From Ilyonectria destructans (Eukaryota > Ascomycota > Sordariomycetes > Hypocreales > Nectriaceae), in contig JAHEWK010000045.1 in assembly GCA_020740775.1 (NCBI GenBank), positions 124,001 to 188,000 on the forward strand: a stretch of 64,000 nt of DNA, read 5' to 3'. The notes beneath the pieces were generated by a model that worked only from the letters and a program-made list of their open reading frames with translations, was not told the origin of the DNA and did not search any database. Shown piece after piece: positions 1 through 11,089 of this stretch. The translations under genes were made by a program, and so were the position numbers. Numbering within the stretch: position 1 is the stretch's first letter; each line of letters opens with the position of its first letter.

Positions 1-3000
1 CTGCTGCTCGAGAAGGGCGCCGACGTCGAGGCGAAGGACGAAGATGGTCGAACGCCGCTATCGTGGGCCGCCGCTGGGGGGCACGAGGCCGTCGTCAAGC
101 TGCTGCTCGAGAAGGGCGCCGACGTCAAGGCAATAAACGAAGATGGTCGAACGCCGCTATCGTTGGCTGCTGAGAAAGGGCACGAGGCCGTCGTCAAGCT
201 GCTGCTCGAGAAGGGCGCCGACGTCAAGGCAAGAAACGAAGGTGGTCGAACGCCGCTATCGTGGGCCGCCGAGAGTGGGCATGAGGCCATCGTCAAGCTG
301 CTGCTCGAGAAGGGCGCCGACGTCAAGGCGAAGGCCGAAGATGGTCGAACGCCGCTATCGTGGGCCGCCGAGAAAGGGCACGAGGCCATCGTCAAGCTGC
401 TGCTCGAGCTCGAGAAGGGCGCCGACGTCGAGGCGAAGGACGAAGTTGGTCAGACGCCGCTCTTGTGGGCCGCCGAGAGGGGGCACGAGGCCATCGTCAA
501 GCTGCTGCTCGAGAAGGGCGCCGACGTCGAGGCGAAGACCGAAGATGGTGGGACGCCGCTATCGTGGGCCGCCGGGAGGGGGCACGAGGCCATCGTCAAG
601 CTGCTGCTCGAGAAGGGCGCCGACGTCGAGGCGAAGGACGAAGATGATCGAACGCCGCTATCGTGGGCCGCCGAGAAAGGGCACGAGGCCATCGTCAAGC
701 TGCTGCTCGAGCTCGAGAAGGGCGCCGACGTCGAGGCGAAGGACGAAGATGGTCGAACGCCGCTATCGTGGGCCGCCGGGAGCGGGCACGAGGCCATCGT
801 CAGCCTGCTATCATATGCCGCCGAGAATGGGCATGAGGCCATCGTCAAGCTGCTGCTCGAGAAGGGTGCCGACGTCGAGGCGAAGGCCGAAGATGGTCAC
901 ACGCCGCTACGGCAGGCCGCCGGGAGGGGGCACGAGGCCATCGTCAAGCTGCTGCTCAAGAAAGGCGCCGGGAGCGGGCACGAGGCCATCGTCAAGCTGC
1001 TGCTCGAGAAGGGCGCCGACGTCGAGGCGAAGGACGAAGTTGGTCGGACGCCGCTCTTGTGGGCCGCCGTTAGGGGGCACGAGGCCATCGTTAAGCTGCT
1101 GCTCGAGAAGGGTGCCGACGTCGAGGCCAAGGACGAAGTTGGTCGGACGGCGCTATGGCAAGCCGTCGGGAGCGGGCACGAGGCCATCGTCAAGCTGCTG
1201 CTCAAGAAAGGCGCCGGGAGCGGGCACGAGGCCATCGTCAAGCTGCTGCTCGAGAAGGGCGCCGACGTCGAGGCGAAGCTCAGCGGGTATGGTGGGACGG
1301 CGCTATGGTGGGCCGCCGCGAGGGGGCATGAGGCCATCGTCACGCTGCTGCTCGAGAAGGGCGCCGACGTTGAGGCGAAGGACAAAGATGGTGGGACGCC
1401 GCTATCGCAGGCCGCCGTTAGGGGGCACGAGGCCGTCGTCACGCTGCTGCTCGAGAAGGACGCCGACATCGAGGCGAAAGACAAAGATGGTCGGACGCCG
1501 CTATGGTGGGCCGCCGCTGGGGGGCACGAGGCCGTCGTCAAGCTGCTGCTCGAGAAGGGCGCCGACGTCGAGGCGAAGGCCGAAGATGGTGAGACGCCGC
1601 TATCGCAGCCCGCCCTTGGGGGGCACGAGGCCGTCGTCACGCTGCTGCTCGAGAAGGGCGCCGACGTCGAGGCGAAGGAAAAACATGGTCACACGCCGCT
1701 CATGTGGGCCGCCGACAGGGGGCACGAGGCCATCGTCAAGCTGCTGCTCAAGAAGGGCGCCGACGTCGAGGCGAAGGACAAAGATGGTGGGACGCCGCTA
1801 TCGTGGGCCGGCAATAATGGGCACGAGGCCATCGTTAAGCTGCTGCTTGAGAAGGGCGCCGGCGTCGAGGCCAAGGAAAAACATAGTCAGAAGCCGCTTT
1901 TGTGGGCCGCCGAGAGAGGGCACGAGGCCGTCATCACGCTGCTGCTCGAGAAGGGCGCCGACGTCGAGGCGAAGGACGAACATAGTCGAACGCCGCTCTT
2001 GTGGGCCGCCGATTATGGGCACGAGGCCGTCGTCACGCTGCTGCTCGAGAAGGGCGCCGACGTCGAGGCCAAGGACGATTGTTATGGTGGAACGCCGCTA
2101 TGGTGGGCCGCCGAGAAAGGGCACGAGGCCATCGTCAAGCTGCTGCTCGAGAAATGCGCCGACGTCGAGGCCAAGGACGAAGATGGTCAGACGCCGCTAT
2201 CGCGGGCCGCCGGTAGGGGAGACGAGGCCATCGTCAAGCTGCTGCTCGAGAAGGGCGCCGACGTCGAGGCCAAGGACGATTGTTATGGTGGAACGCCGCT
2301 ATGGTGGGCCGCCGAGAATGAGCACGAGGCCATCGTCAAGCTGCTGCTCGAGAAATGCGCCGACGTCGAGGCCAAGGACGAAGATGGTCAGACGCCGCTA
2401 TTGCGGGCCGCCGGTAGGGGGGACGAGGCCATCGTCAAGCTGCTGCTCGAGAAGGGCGCCGACGTCGAGGCGAAGGACGAAGATGGTGGGACGCTGCTAT
2501 CGCAGGCCGCCAGTGGGGGGCATGAGGCCACCGTCACGCTGCTGCTCGAGAAGGGCGCCGACGTCGAGGCGAAGGACGAAGATGGTCGGACGGCGCTATC
2601 GCAGGCCGCCGGTGGTGGGCACGAGGCCATCGTCAAGCTGCTGCTCGAGAAGGGCGCCGACGTCGAGGCGAAGGACAAACATAATCAGACGCCGCTGTCG
2701 TGGGCCGCCGAGAATGGGCACGAGGCCGTCGTCAAGCTGCTCATCGAGAAGGGTGCTAGCGTGGCAGTTGCTACCAATGCCGGGGCGACGCCATTGCATT
2801 TAGCATTACAGAATGGATACATCGAGGTGGCCAAGTTGCTCATTGAGAAGGGTGCTAGCGTCACAATCACAAATGAGGGCGGGTGGACGCCATTGCATTT
2901 AGCATCACAGGATGGACGCATCGAGGTGGTCAAGCTGCTCATTGAGACGGATGCTGGCGTCACAGTCACAGACGAGGACGGCTGGACGCCATTGCATTTA

Positions 3001-4473
3001 GCATCACAGGATGGACACATCGAGGTGGTCAAGCTGCTCATTGAAAAGGGTGCTAGCGTCACAGTTGCAAGCAAGGACGGGTCGACGCCATTGCATTTGG
3101 CATCACATAATGGTCACATCGAGGTGGTCAAGCTGCTCATTGAGAAGGGTGCTAGCGTCACAATCACAAATGAGGGCGGGTGCACGCCATTGCATTTAGC
3201 ATCACAGAATGGACACATCGAGGTGGTCAAGCTGCTCATCGAGAAGGGTGCTAGCGTCACAGTCACAGCTAATAACGGGTGGACGCCATTGCATTTGGCA
3301 TCACATAATGGTCACATCGAGGTGGTCAAGCTGCTCATCGAGAAGGGTGCTAGCGTCACAGTTACAGCTAATAACGGGTGGACGCCATTGCATTTGGCAT
3401 CACTAAATGGACACATCGAGGTGGTCAAGCTGCTCATTGAGAAGGGTGCTAGCATCACAATCACAAATGAGGACGGGTGCACGCCATTGCATTTAGCATC
3501 ACAGAATGGACACATCGAGGTGGTCAAGCTGCTCATCGAGAAAGGTGCTAGCATCACAATCACAGATGAGGACGGGTGGACGCCATTGCATTCGGCATCA
3601 CAGAATGGACACATCGAGGTAGTCAGGCTGCTTATCGAGAAGGGTGCTGGCATCGCAGTTGCAAGCAAGAATGGGTGGACGCCATTGCATTCGGCATCAG
3701 AGAATGGACACATCGAGGTGGTCAAGCTGCTCATCGAGACGGGTGCTGGCATCGCAGTTGCAAGCAAGAATGAGTCGACGCCATTGCATTTAGCATCACA
3801 GAATGGACACATTGAGGTGGTCAAGCTGCTTATCGAGAAGGGTGCTGGCATCGCAGTTGCTACCAATGCCGGGGCGACGCCATTGCATTTGGCATCACAT
3901 AATGGACACATCGAGGTGGTCAGGCTACTGCTAATAACTCTGGGCGTCGAAACTAGCAGGGCAGACAATCATGGTCGTACAGCGCTGTTCTTCGCTTCCA
4001 GATGCGGGTACAACAATGTGGTTCAAGTGCTGCTTGCTGATGGGCGAATTGATCCGGGCAGCAAGGACTGGTACCGTTCGACATCGTTGTTTGCTGCCGT
4101 GAGGAACAACCACTTCGATGTGGTGGAGCTTTTACTCGCGGCCGGAGGCGTGACCATTGAGGGCCAAGACGGTTTTGGTCGGAGTCTCTTCTGGTGGGCG
4201 CGGCGCACTGGCAATCTTCGAGTCCTTCAGCTCCTAGTGCAGCATGCCGAAAGCACCGGCAGTCCTATCCCGGACGACCCTGCTACTGTCAATGCCACCT
4301 CTATTCCGTTTGATCCTGAATCGGATTGGTGCGACGCCTGTACACTGAGCATCGGGGAAGGCTGTGGGTATTCTTGCAGAGTGTGTGACAGCGGGGGTTT
4401 TTGCTTGTGCGTCGAGTGCTTTGACGGAGGTATCCGATGCCGTGACATCTCCCATGTGCTGGTGCCTCGGTGA
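1..4473 (+). CDS. Ankyrin-repeat protein with C-terminal ZZ-type zinc finger, 5' end outside window
   Basis: The frame is open from base 1, so the start lies upstream; 1,490 residues are visible before TGA at 4471-4473. Two ankyrin blocks are seen. The first (to about 2740) has roughly 27 units with core GHEAIVKLLLEKGADVEAK. The second (about 2740-3930) has some 12 units with core GHIEVVKLLIEKGASVT. Neighbouring 99-bp units are nearly identical in DNA, which points to recent tandem expansion; a few units carry a 6-bp insertion (LELEKG) or are shortened (KKGAGSG). The last 60 residues hold Cys pairs (CDAC, CRVC, CLCVEC) and a final His, matching a ZZ zinc finger. Long ankyrin arrays in fungi are usually the ligand-sensing C-terminus of NLR-type proteins, so a NACHT or other domain upstream is likely but not visible. 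The protein is probably cytosolic; its binding partner is unknown. Confidence 0.85.
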   Translation: MLLEKGADVEAKDEDGRTPLSWAAAGGHEAVVKLLLEKGADVKAINEDGRTPLSLAAEKGHEAVVKLLLEKGADVKARNEGGRTPLSWAAESGHEAIVKLLLEKGADVKAKAEDGRTPLSWAAEKGHEAIVKLLLELEKGADVEAKDEVGQTPLLWAAERGHEAIVKLLLEKGADVEAKTEDGGTPLSWAAGRGHEAIVKLLLEKGADVEAKDEDDRTPLSWAAEKGHEAIVKLLLELEKGADVEAKDEDGRTPLSWAAGSGHEAIVSLLSYAAENGHEAIVKLLLEKGADVEAKAEDGHTPLRQAAGRGHEAIVKLLLKKGAGSGHEAIVKLLLEKGADVEAKDEVGRTPLLWAAVRGHEAIVKLLLEKGADVEAKDEVGRTALWQAVGSGHEAIVKLLLKKGAGSGHEAIVKLLLEKGADVEAKLSGYGGTALWWAAARGHEAIVTLLLEKGADVEAKDKDGGTPLSQAAVRGHEAVVTLLLEKDADIEAKDKDGRTPLWWAAAGGHEAVVKLLLEKGADVEAKAEDGETPLSQPALGGHEAVVTLLLEKGADVEAKEKHGHTPLMWAADRGHEAIVKLLLKKGADVEAKDKDGGTPLSWAGNNGHEAIVKLLLEKGAGVEAKEKHSQKPLLWAAERGHEAVITLLLEKGADVEAKDEHSRTPLLWAADYGHEAVVTLLLEKGADVEAKDDCYGGTPLWWAAEKGHEAIVKLLLEKCADVEAKDEDGQTPLSRAAGRGDEAIVKLLLEKGADVEAKDDCYGGTPLWWAAENEHEAIVKLLLEKCADVEAKDEDGQTPLLRAAGRGDEAIVKLLLEKGADVEAKDEDGGTLLSQAASGGHEATVTLLLEKGADVEAKDEDGRTALSQAAGGGHEAIVKLLLEKGADVEAKDKHNQTPLSWAAENGHEAVVKLLIEKGASVAVATNAGATPLHLALQNGYIEVAKLLIEKGASVTITNEGGWTPLHLASQDGRIEVVKLLIETDAGVTVTDEDGWTPLHLASQDGHIEVVKLLIEKGASVTVASKDGSTPLHLASHNGHIEVVKLLIEKGASVTITNEGGCTPLHLASQNGHIEVVKLLIEKGASVTVTANNGWTPLHLASHNGHIEVVKLLIEKGASVTVTANNGWTPLHLASLNGHIEVVKLLIEKGASITITNEDGCTPLHLASQNGHIEVVKLLIEKGASITITDEDGWTPLHSASQNGHIEVVRLLIEKGAGIAVASKNGWTPLHSASENGHIEVVKLLIETGAGIAVASKNESTPLHLASQNGHIEVVKLLIEKGAGIAVATNAGATPLHLASHNGHIEVVRLLLITLGVETSRADNHGRTALFFASRCGYNNVVQVLLADGRIDPGSKDWYRSTSLFAAVRNNHFDVVELLLAAGGVTIEGQDGFGRSLFWWARRTGNLRVLQLLVQHAESTGSPIPDDPATVNATSIPFDPESDWCDACTLSIGEGCGYSCRVCDSGGFCLCVECFDGGIRCRDISHVLVPR

Positions 4474-6030
4474 GCGCCCAGAAGACCTATCCCTAATAGC
4501 ATGTGCGGCTGTTGATTTAGAAGATCTCACTAAGTATGCACAAGTTCATAAATTTCAACTGCTCGGCCTCGTTAGAGTCTTTTAGCAGTCCGATGTTAGC
4601 AGTGAATACATATCTAATTTAAACTGGCCGTAAGTCATGTCCCTGCAGCCTGCAGGACACTTCCGTATCGTCCGTATAATGCGAAATAGAGGTAAACGCT
4701 GGTGCATTGCTGTACTGGCGGAAAATGGCAATTCGTTGCAAGGCCCACAAGCGGCGGATGCATGATCCCCTGCGCGTCACTAGTGTCACGCATCGGCTAG
4801 CGGGGCGATTGATTCACGGTGGATTCACGAGCGAACATATGCCCTAGGCATTTTCTAGATCAGCATTGAATGGGAGAATCCAGGACCAGGGGAGTCGATG
4901 TGCTGATTGCGATGGCGTTGCGTCAAGCACTACGGTAGATGCAGACCGAGCCTAATGGACAGTGAATCCTGCATTTCTGCCTAAGCAGCCACGTAAAGAC
5001 CTGCTTTCGCCTATGGACCATTCATTGCTCCAACTACGCTAAGTGTGACGCGACACAGACGCGACCAAGACGCGATAAGCCGCGGCCTGTACGGCTCAGC
5101 ATTAGCGTACGTATGGCGAGTGATGTATGCACCCAGTTCTCTGGCCATGACTTCGTGATGTCGACAGCTCTGGTATCGTCTGACCGTAATCCAATTTCGC
5201 ACAACCTCGATGGCTGCATGAAACCGCGCCGCAGTTGTTCCGCAGGTGCGAGCGCTCGAAGGTCGCTGCCTTGGTCCAAATTGTACACCGGCTTGTTTAC
5301 ATTAGCTGACAGCTGGCAACAGAGGCTAGTTTCCCATTCTTTCTTTATGTACGGAGCAGCGTATGTCACCTAGTATATTCGGAATGCATTTGGCAGCTTC
5401 ATACCCCAAAAAAAAAATTGGACCATCTCTGGTATACATTCAACCTGTGTTTCTATCGGCCAGGCCACTCACGGCAATGCGCGGGGGTTTTTCCTAGAAG
5501 AATATCTTGGCTGGTACAGGCCATTTCATTGGTAAGTTGGACCTTACCGAGATCCACCTTGGGTCACCCCGCGCAACAAAGACCCACTAGTTTTTCACTG
5601 GTCCATCCATCCGGTCAAGGCGGATTCCTCTCTCAAGCGCAATTGGTACATTTCGCACATGTGAAGACACCCCAGGCAAGCCGAAAGTTGAAGCCATAAA
5701 TCACCTGAAGCGTTCTCTTATTCGCGCTAATTCTAGGCGTTGCTCGAAACTTCGAAAGCAATACCCAGACGACAATAAATTTCTTGTGGTCCCTTTAACC
5801 CTCCGAAAGCAAAGGTAGGAAAAATAATATGATATTGTATACGATGACTGAATCTCAATAGTCTAGAAAGCAAAGAGAGGCCTGACCTGTCCACATGTCC
5901 GTTGCTGTCTCAAGAGTCCGGTCCATTGGCTGAAGTACTTTATTACAGATCTGAAGGGGTAGCTAATAGCAACCGTTGATCCTGCAACACCTGATTGTAT
6001 CTTCTTGTTCAATGTTCCTGGAAGCCGGAA
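4474..6030. other. Intergenic, no gene recognised
   Basis: Only short unconvincing ORFs are present. The stretch contains one copy of a dispersed 57-bp repeat (5606-5662). Nothing else could be identified. Confidence 0.5.
5606..5662 (+). repeat. Dispersed 57-bp direct repeat, copy 1
   Basis: Starts tccatccggtcaaggcgg and ends gcacatgt. It is identical by eye over 57 bp to 27037-27093, 21 kb away, with unrelated flanks. It probably derives from a transposon end or an untranslated region. Confidence 0.75.
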
Positions 6031-6178
6031 TTAGGTGGGCTGTAACTGCGCTCCCTTTTCGATGAGAAGCCTGACCGTGGTGTCATGGCCATTCTGCAAG
6101 GCCCAGTAGAGTGGTGTTTGGCCATTGTGAGCGCTTGTATTGACATCTGCACCCTTCTCGAGAAGAAGCCTGGCTGTA

Positions 6179-6995
6179 CACCTTCCCCTCAATTTATTTT
6201 TTCCTTGGCACTGGCTGTTAGTCGGCCGTTAAGGCAGGGGTCCGACCGCCTAGTCGTGCAGCAAAAAAACGCACCTAAATCTCAGCTACGACCCATCTTT
6301 GCCTTAACAGAGAGGAAAAAATGCGCGTTTTTTGCTCCCGAGCTCGAAACCACCACCACCGACAATAAGATGCAATGACCAGTGAGGCTGCCTACTCGTG
6401 AGCCTGCACTGCAGGCAGCCTGGGAAGGCACTGGATTGGACCTGCGTCTACAACCACCTACGCTGTGCGAGCGCACGCTGCCCAGCAGATCCGCAAGCTC
6501 CTAAGGACCCTCACGACCTTACTACGACCGTCATGGCGACGAATGTCGACAGCGACCTAGCCTCTGGCCTTAGGGCCTGCTGGACTAGGGGCTTGGACCC
6601 TCAATCTCTAATAGTTGCTATCTCTGATAGTCTCTATCTGTGGGAGAGGGGGCAACAAGCTTGATCATATAACCGTACACGAGCTCAACCGGCGGAGCCA
6701 CAGGAACGGATTGACAAACACCAGTCGCCGTTTGTACTTTCTGGTTTTTTATCCCTAGAGGGTTTTCCAAAAAGGAGGCTTGATATGCGGGACATCTTGT
6801 GTTTAAAGGTCGGAGATGGACTATATCACAGTAGGACGGAAGAATAGGGATACTGTTAGCCCCTCGGAAGGCCTACTGCCGTGTATATATTGAGGACTGG
6901 AATAGCTAGATGGTCTCCCGCACGCCCCATGCCCTTCGGGAGGCTGGGAATACCTATTCCCCATGGCGTTAAATAAAAGAAGAAGAAGAAGAAGA
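6179..6995 (+). mobile_element. Retroposon (5'-truncated LINE-like or SINE-like) inside an ankyrin array
   Basis: An 817-bp insertion splits an ankyrin coding stretch. The same word, agaagaagcctggctgta, lies at 6161-6178 and 6996-7013, as expected for a target-site duplication of about 11-18 bp (its length is blurred by AAG units). The element ends in ttaaataaa followed by an (AAG)n run at about 6976-7003, as LINE-type elements end in A-rich or simple-repeat tails. There is no coding capacity. A short TSD plus a 3' simple repeat favours target-primed reverse transcription. Removing the insert restores one ankyrin reading frame. Confidence 0.75.
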
Positions 6996-7003
6996 AGAAG
7001 AAG
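6976..7003 (+). repeat. (AAG)n microsatellite at retroposon 3' end
   Basis: Perfect AAG run at the right edge of the inserted element. Read on the minus strand it encodes the Leu run that follows DATARL in the broken NLR. Confidence 0.85.
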
Positions 7004-10000
7004 CCTGGCTGTAGCGTCATGACCCTGCCCTGAGGCCCAGAAGAGCGGTGTTCGGCCATCGTGATCGCTTGCATTGACATCTACTCCCTTCTCGAGAAGA
7101 AGCCTGACCGTGGCTTCATGACCCTTTTCTGAGGCCCGTGAGAGTGGCCATCGGCCCCCCTTATCCGCCTCCGTGACGGTTATTCTGCCCTGGAGAAGCA
7201 GCTCAATAATGCCTGTTCGGCCATTCTGGGCAGCCCAAGATAGCGGGGTTCGATCTTTATAGCCGGTGAAATCTTTCCTGCACGTCAGACCTTCTGCAAT
7301 ATCTACCCCATTGTAGAAGCTTGAAGACAGATCGAAGAGAGCAGCAACTGCATGCTTGTGGCCGTTGGCCAAAGCAGCAAACAATGGATACCTGTATCTC
7401 TCCCCCGGCAAGTAAATGCACGGGTGTTTCTTGGGCCTTGTGCGGATGAGCCCCGCGAATCCCTTGTCTGCAAGAATATAGTGAAGACTTGCATCAGGAG
7501 TATATTGGCGAGCCTTGTACCTTTCAAACCGGTTGATGATAGTGATCCAATCAGAAGCAGGAAACTTGGTTAAGAATTCATCCTGAGAAATCGCTCTTGC
7601 TGCAATGTCAGCGTGGGAGAGAACATGGCAGCTGGCATACTCTAAAAATGGGAATTGCTTTGAGATTGCCCCTTCCTCATTGGAGTCTGCCATAGAAATA
7701 CGCGCCAAGTGATTATTCATGTAGGCGCTGCAGCATTGCTTGAGCCTCTCATGACTCGGAACCTCCCAGTCAAATCCAAGATCAGGCCAAAACTCATGGA
7801 GACCCTTGTCTTTGATGAGGAAGTCTCGTACGGACTCATGGATGAATTGAACTGTCGGCTGCTGCTTAGACTTTGTGATTTCCGCTAGCCCTTTTGAGGA
7901 GCTGATAACGCATCTCTCAATGCAGCCACTAGCATCTGGGCCAGTGACAGTTGGAATATCCGAATCGGCCAGGTCCTTGAGTGATAGCCCAGACCAAAGA
8001 GCATGTAAAATTCTTCTGGTCGTAGAGGCCGCTTTGAGTAAAGGATCCAGAGAATACAGAGCAGGAGGTGTTCCATATTCTCATTATCGCGCCTCAGGAT
8101 ATCCTTGAACAGTTCGCTCAAGCGGCTGGGGATTTCTACTAGTCTCTTCCGCAGAGCCAGTCCACCCTGTCGATATTCCTTGTTGAGAATTTCGACAACG
8201 AGGACAACCCACAGAAAAACACCAGCAGCCTTCTCAAGAAGCTGGGGTTGCAGCTCTTCAACAAGTGCAGGGTCGTTGATTCGGAGGCGGCTTCCGATGT
8301 AGTTTTCCAAGTCTTCAGCGTGGCCTGTCTGGTCTTCCAGCGTCAACCGGATCCCCTGTCGTAACACAATGTAGGGATAATGTCGACTGGAGAAACAGAT
8401 TCGGAGCAGGGTGCCCTTCGCAGATTGCTCTACCAGCTCCTCAAAGTATTGGACCATGTCCACAACTTGTTGCTCATCACACTCATCGAGAGCGTCGATA
8501 AAACAAGTAAAGGAGCGCTGACCGAGAGCGAAAACTGCATTGCGAAAAAGGTCCTTGAGAGCACTCAAACAAGGGCAGCCATCCTGACTATGGAGAGTAA
8601 GGTCCGGATCCCCCGAATTGGAAGGCAAGGTAGAATATCCATTAGGCCAGCAGCCTCCATTTCGAAACATATAACATCCAGTTCTCGAGCAATATCGTCC
8701 CGGGCAGTGCCGCTTCTCATGACTTGGTTCCCTGAGGCGATAGCACCGTAATGGATCAGCGGATCGTCCGACACCCGCCTTGTTCGTGGAACTAGCTTCG
8801 AATCGTCGCATCCGTCGCAGCTTGGCGTTGAAGATACATGACCATACGAGGCATGGAAGAGGTAATCTGGTAAGCTCGGTCGACCGTACTCAGGGTATTC
8901 CTCGAGCCTCTCCTGCAGGATGGATGGGACTTGACTGGGCTCCAGCTCATGTGTTGAACGCAAAGTGGACACAAGTGTGCCAACCTGATGTTGAAGAATC
9001 CTTGGAGTTGCTGTCCGCCAGATCTGTCCATCCCCGATAATCTTCCCTAGATCACACTGCATCACCCTCGTTCCCACTACGATGTCGCCCAGACGTGTAT
9101 CGGCCATGCTCGGTACCCCGCCTCCGATTCCCACCATCAAACCTAGGCGAATGGACGGAAAGGTCCGGATCAAATGGGTCAATACGTTCGCCGCGTTGTT
9201 CGTTCCGTACTGTGCTGTTGGCAAGCACGCGATGACGATGTTATGTTCCTTGACGCTGCCAAGCGTGTAGGTGTTACTGTCGTTCGCATATCGAGGCAGG
9301 TCTTCGTGAATCTCGTCTAACATGGCACGGGCTGCTGCCATCTCTATATGCAGCGCGCAGATCCAGGCGATAGTGTAATCATCGTGCGAAGGCGATCCGT
9401 TTTGCGGCTCGTGGATAGTGTTGTCCAGGCCATTAGGCAAAGTCCTCTGTCGCTTTGTCGGGTAAGAGGAGCTTGTCTCGGCATGGTCATCGTGCTGGAG
9501 TCGTTTTCTATCCATCTCCGTCCTGGAAGCCATCCGGCAGGTGATGGTTCGTAGATGCGCACAATAACCGTTGGCAGAGGCATATACCACAGATGAACGA
9601 AAGGAAATGCGTTTGGTGGAGGGCGATGATCACGAAGAGATTTGCAGCCGATTCGTGTTTGGACACGGAAGATGGCGTCTTGGCTGCCTAAGGCTCTCCC
9701 ATTGGAGGCGAATAGGGCTGAGCTAGCCGCCAAGCCGTCCTGCATAACCCGAATCCCTCGGATTTGCTTCTTGCCTGCCGCTCAACCTCACCGCCCCCGC
9801 CGCACACGCGGGGTTCATTCTAATCTGCGCACCGCCCAGCTGCTCTGCTGCATGACGAGCGAGCTGCATCAGAGGACCAAGGAAGTCCAGGCCGGGCAGC
9901 GTGGGCCTGCGATCGGGTAGGGCAGGTCTGCTTCAAGAATGGATGCATTCAACGGCCGTGTGGCTCACTGTGAACGAAATGGTGACTGGGTCAGCATGGG

Positions 10001-10020
10001 ATTGCAACTTTCACGAACGG

Positions 10021-10192
10021 GATAGTGAGTGTGAACGTATCGCGAGCCGGGTGCGTTTGTGACGCGAAACGCGCCCTACACCGTCGCGTTTTCCACACCC
10101 TCAGTGCATCATGTCAACATCGTCTTTGAAGAGGCCAACTAACAGCAGCAGAGATGCACATACGAGTGACGACACGGGATGTACATTGCATA
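10021..10192 (-). repeat. Dispersed repeat, inverted relative to 13088-13260
   Basis: The minus strand matches 13088-13260 with scattered differences, mostly transitions; the best block starts atgcaatgtacat. The two copies are inverted and 3 kb apart. They are probably pieces of one decayed transposon. Confidence 0.55.
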
Positions 10193-10662
10193 GCGCTTGT
10201 CGCGCTTTGATAGCCCAGACCTGCTGTGGCAGGAAAGACCGAGCTATCGTCATTAACCGTGGACAAAATTAGGTCAAGAGCGACAAGCCCACATCGAAGA
10301 TGCCCCGCCCTCCGTACAGGTTTCCCATTAAAGCTTCTACGACATGCTAGCAGCACGACGGACGCCCTTGGATTCTCGCGTATCCACGCTCAGGCACTAC
10401 GCCCAGCACTGCGCCCAACACTGTATTGGCAGTACATCATGTTTGTTCTCCCCACAGCCCCGTCACGGTCGACCCTATTCCCCCGATCGTCTGCCTCCTT
10501 CGGCACCGGTCGATATGCTCAAGTGACGCAGATAGTAATGTTATGACCTTCAGTGAGAACCAAGCCCAATGGCACGACACTTAATCGAGTTTTCTACTTG
10601 GAGGGGACTATAACGTTAATTCTTATAGGCAGTGATCATGCCTTCTTTCTTCTAAAGGTGCA

Positions 10663-10780
10663 GTGCTTGGTGCAGTGCCTGGGCGCGGATACGCGAGAAT
10701 CCACGGGCTCCACGCTACAGTGCTGGGCGCAGTGCCTGAGCGTGGATACGCGAGAATCCACGGGCGCCCCAGTATGGCGA
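10663..10780 (+). repeat. 58-bp tandem pair carrying a 20-bp imperfect palindrome
   Basis: Two 58-bp units, each with the word gtggatacgcgagaatccac or a one-base variant (10684-10703, 10742-10761). The same palindromic word recurs at 10368, 26351, 26399, 38560, 38613 and 38660. Confidence 0.7.
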
Positions 10781-11089
10781 ACCACTCATGCGAACTGCCC
10801 ACACACTTTGACGCCAAAGTGCAAGGCAATCCCTGCCATGCCCTCCCGACACCCAATTTAGGTTACAATCCCTAACAACATAGGATGTGTAGCCGGCTGG
10901 GAGGCTGGATCATTTTACGGGTGGGAAGTTGTGTCAAGGGGCATTGGGCACCCATTACAGGGGCATCCGGGTGCTTTTCTGACTAATCATCTTAAAAAGG
11001 CGCCTCCCCATTGGCGGGTGTGTGTGACGCGCCATGGAGCCCAGCAATTGAGTCGCGAAGCAACCAAACGACAATGCGCAGATAGCACC

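Larger units (their letters stand above)
6031..9533 (-). pseudogene. PNP-NACHT-ankyrin NLR, internally deleted and disrupted
   Basis: The gene reads from 9533 (ATG, MASRTEMDRKR) down to TAA at 6033-6031. The N-terminus is a nucleoside phosphorylase (PNP_UDP) fold: YTIAWICAL, GLMVGIGGG, GDIVVGTRV, GAIASGNQVMRSG and CFEMEAAGLMD. Just after LPIRGI (near 8630) the PNP frame jumps into the middle of a NACHT module: FIDALDECDE and a sensor motif are present, but Walker A is absent. The PNP C-terminus and the NACHT P-loop were therefore deleted. A one-base deletion at about 8004/8005 shifts the frame between PEEFY and HALWSGLSLKD. The C-terminus has ankyrin repeats (DGRTPLFWASGQGHDATARL) broken by a retroposon at 6179-6995; the array resumes in frame at 6178. 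Such PNP-NLRs are thought to act in self/non-self recognition. This copy should not be functional. Confidence 0.8.
9534..11089. other. Intergenic with repeat fragments
   Basis: 5' flank of the dead NLR, then repeat debris: an inverted repeat copy at 10021-10192, one palindromic 20-mer at 10368-10387 and a 58-bp tandem pair at 10663-10780. No supported gene. Confidence 0.5.

Noticed and set aside
143..2803. 886-codon ORF overlapping the ankyrin array
   Set aside because: It is a frame shadow of a stop-free 99-bp repeat; composition is Arg/Ser/Pro-rich and the ankyrin frame has the real domain.
1..3930. Regular direct repeats resembling a CRISPR-like array
   Set aside because: The 99-bp period is coding (33-residue ankyrin units), has no spacers, and the genome is eukaryotic.
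5034..5369. 111-codon minus-strand ORF
   Set aside because: No recognisable domain; overlapped by equally long ORFs on the other strand.
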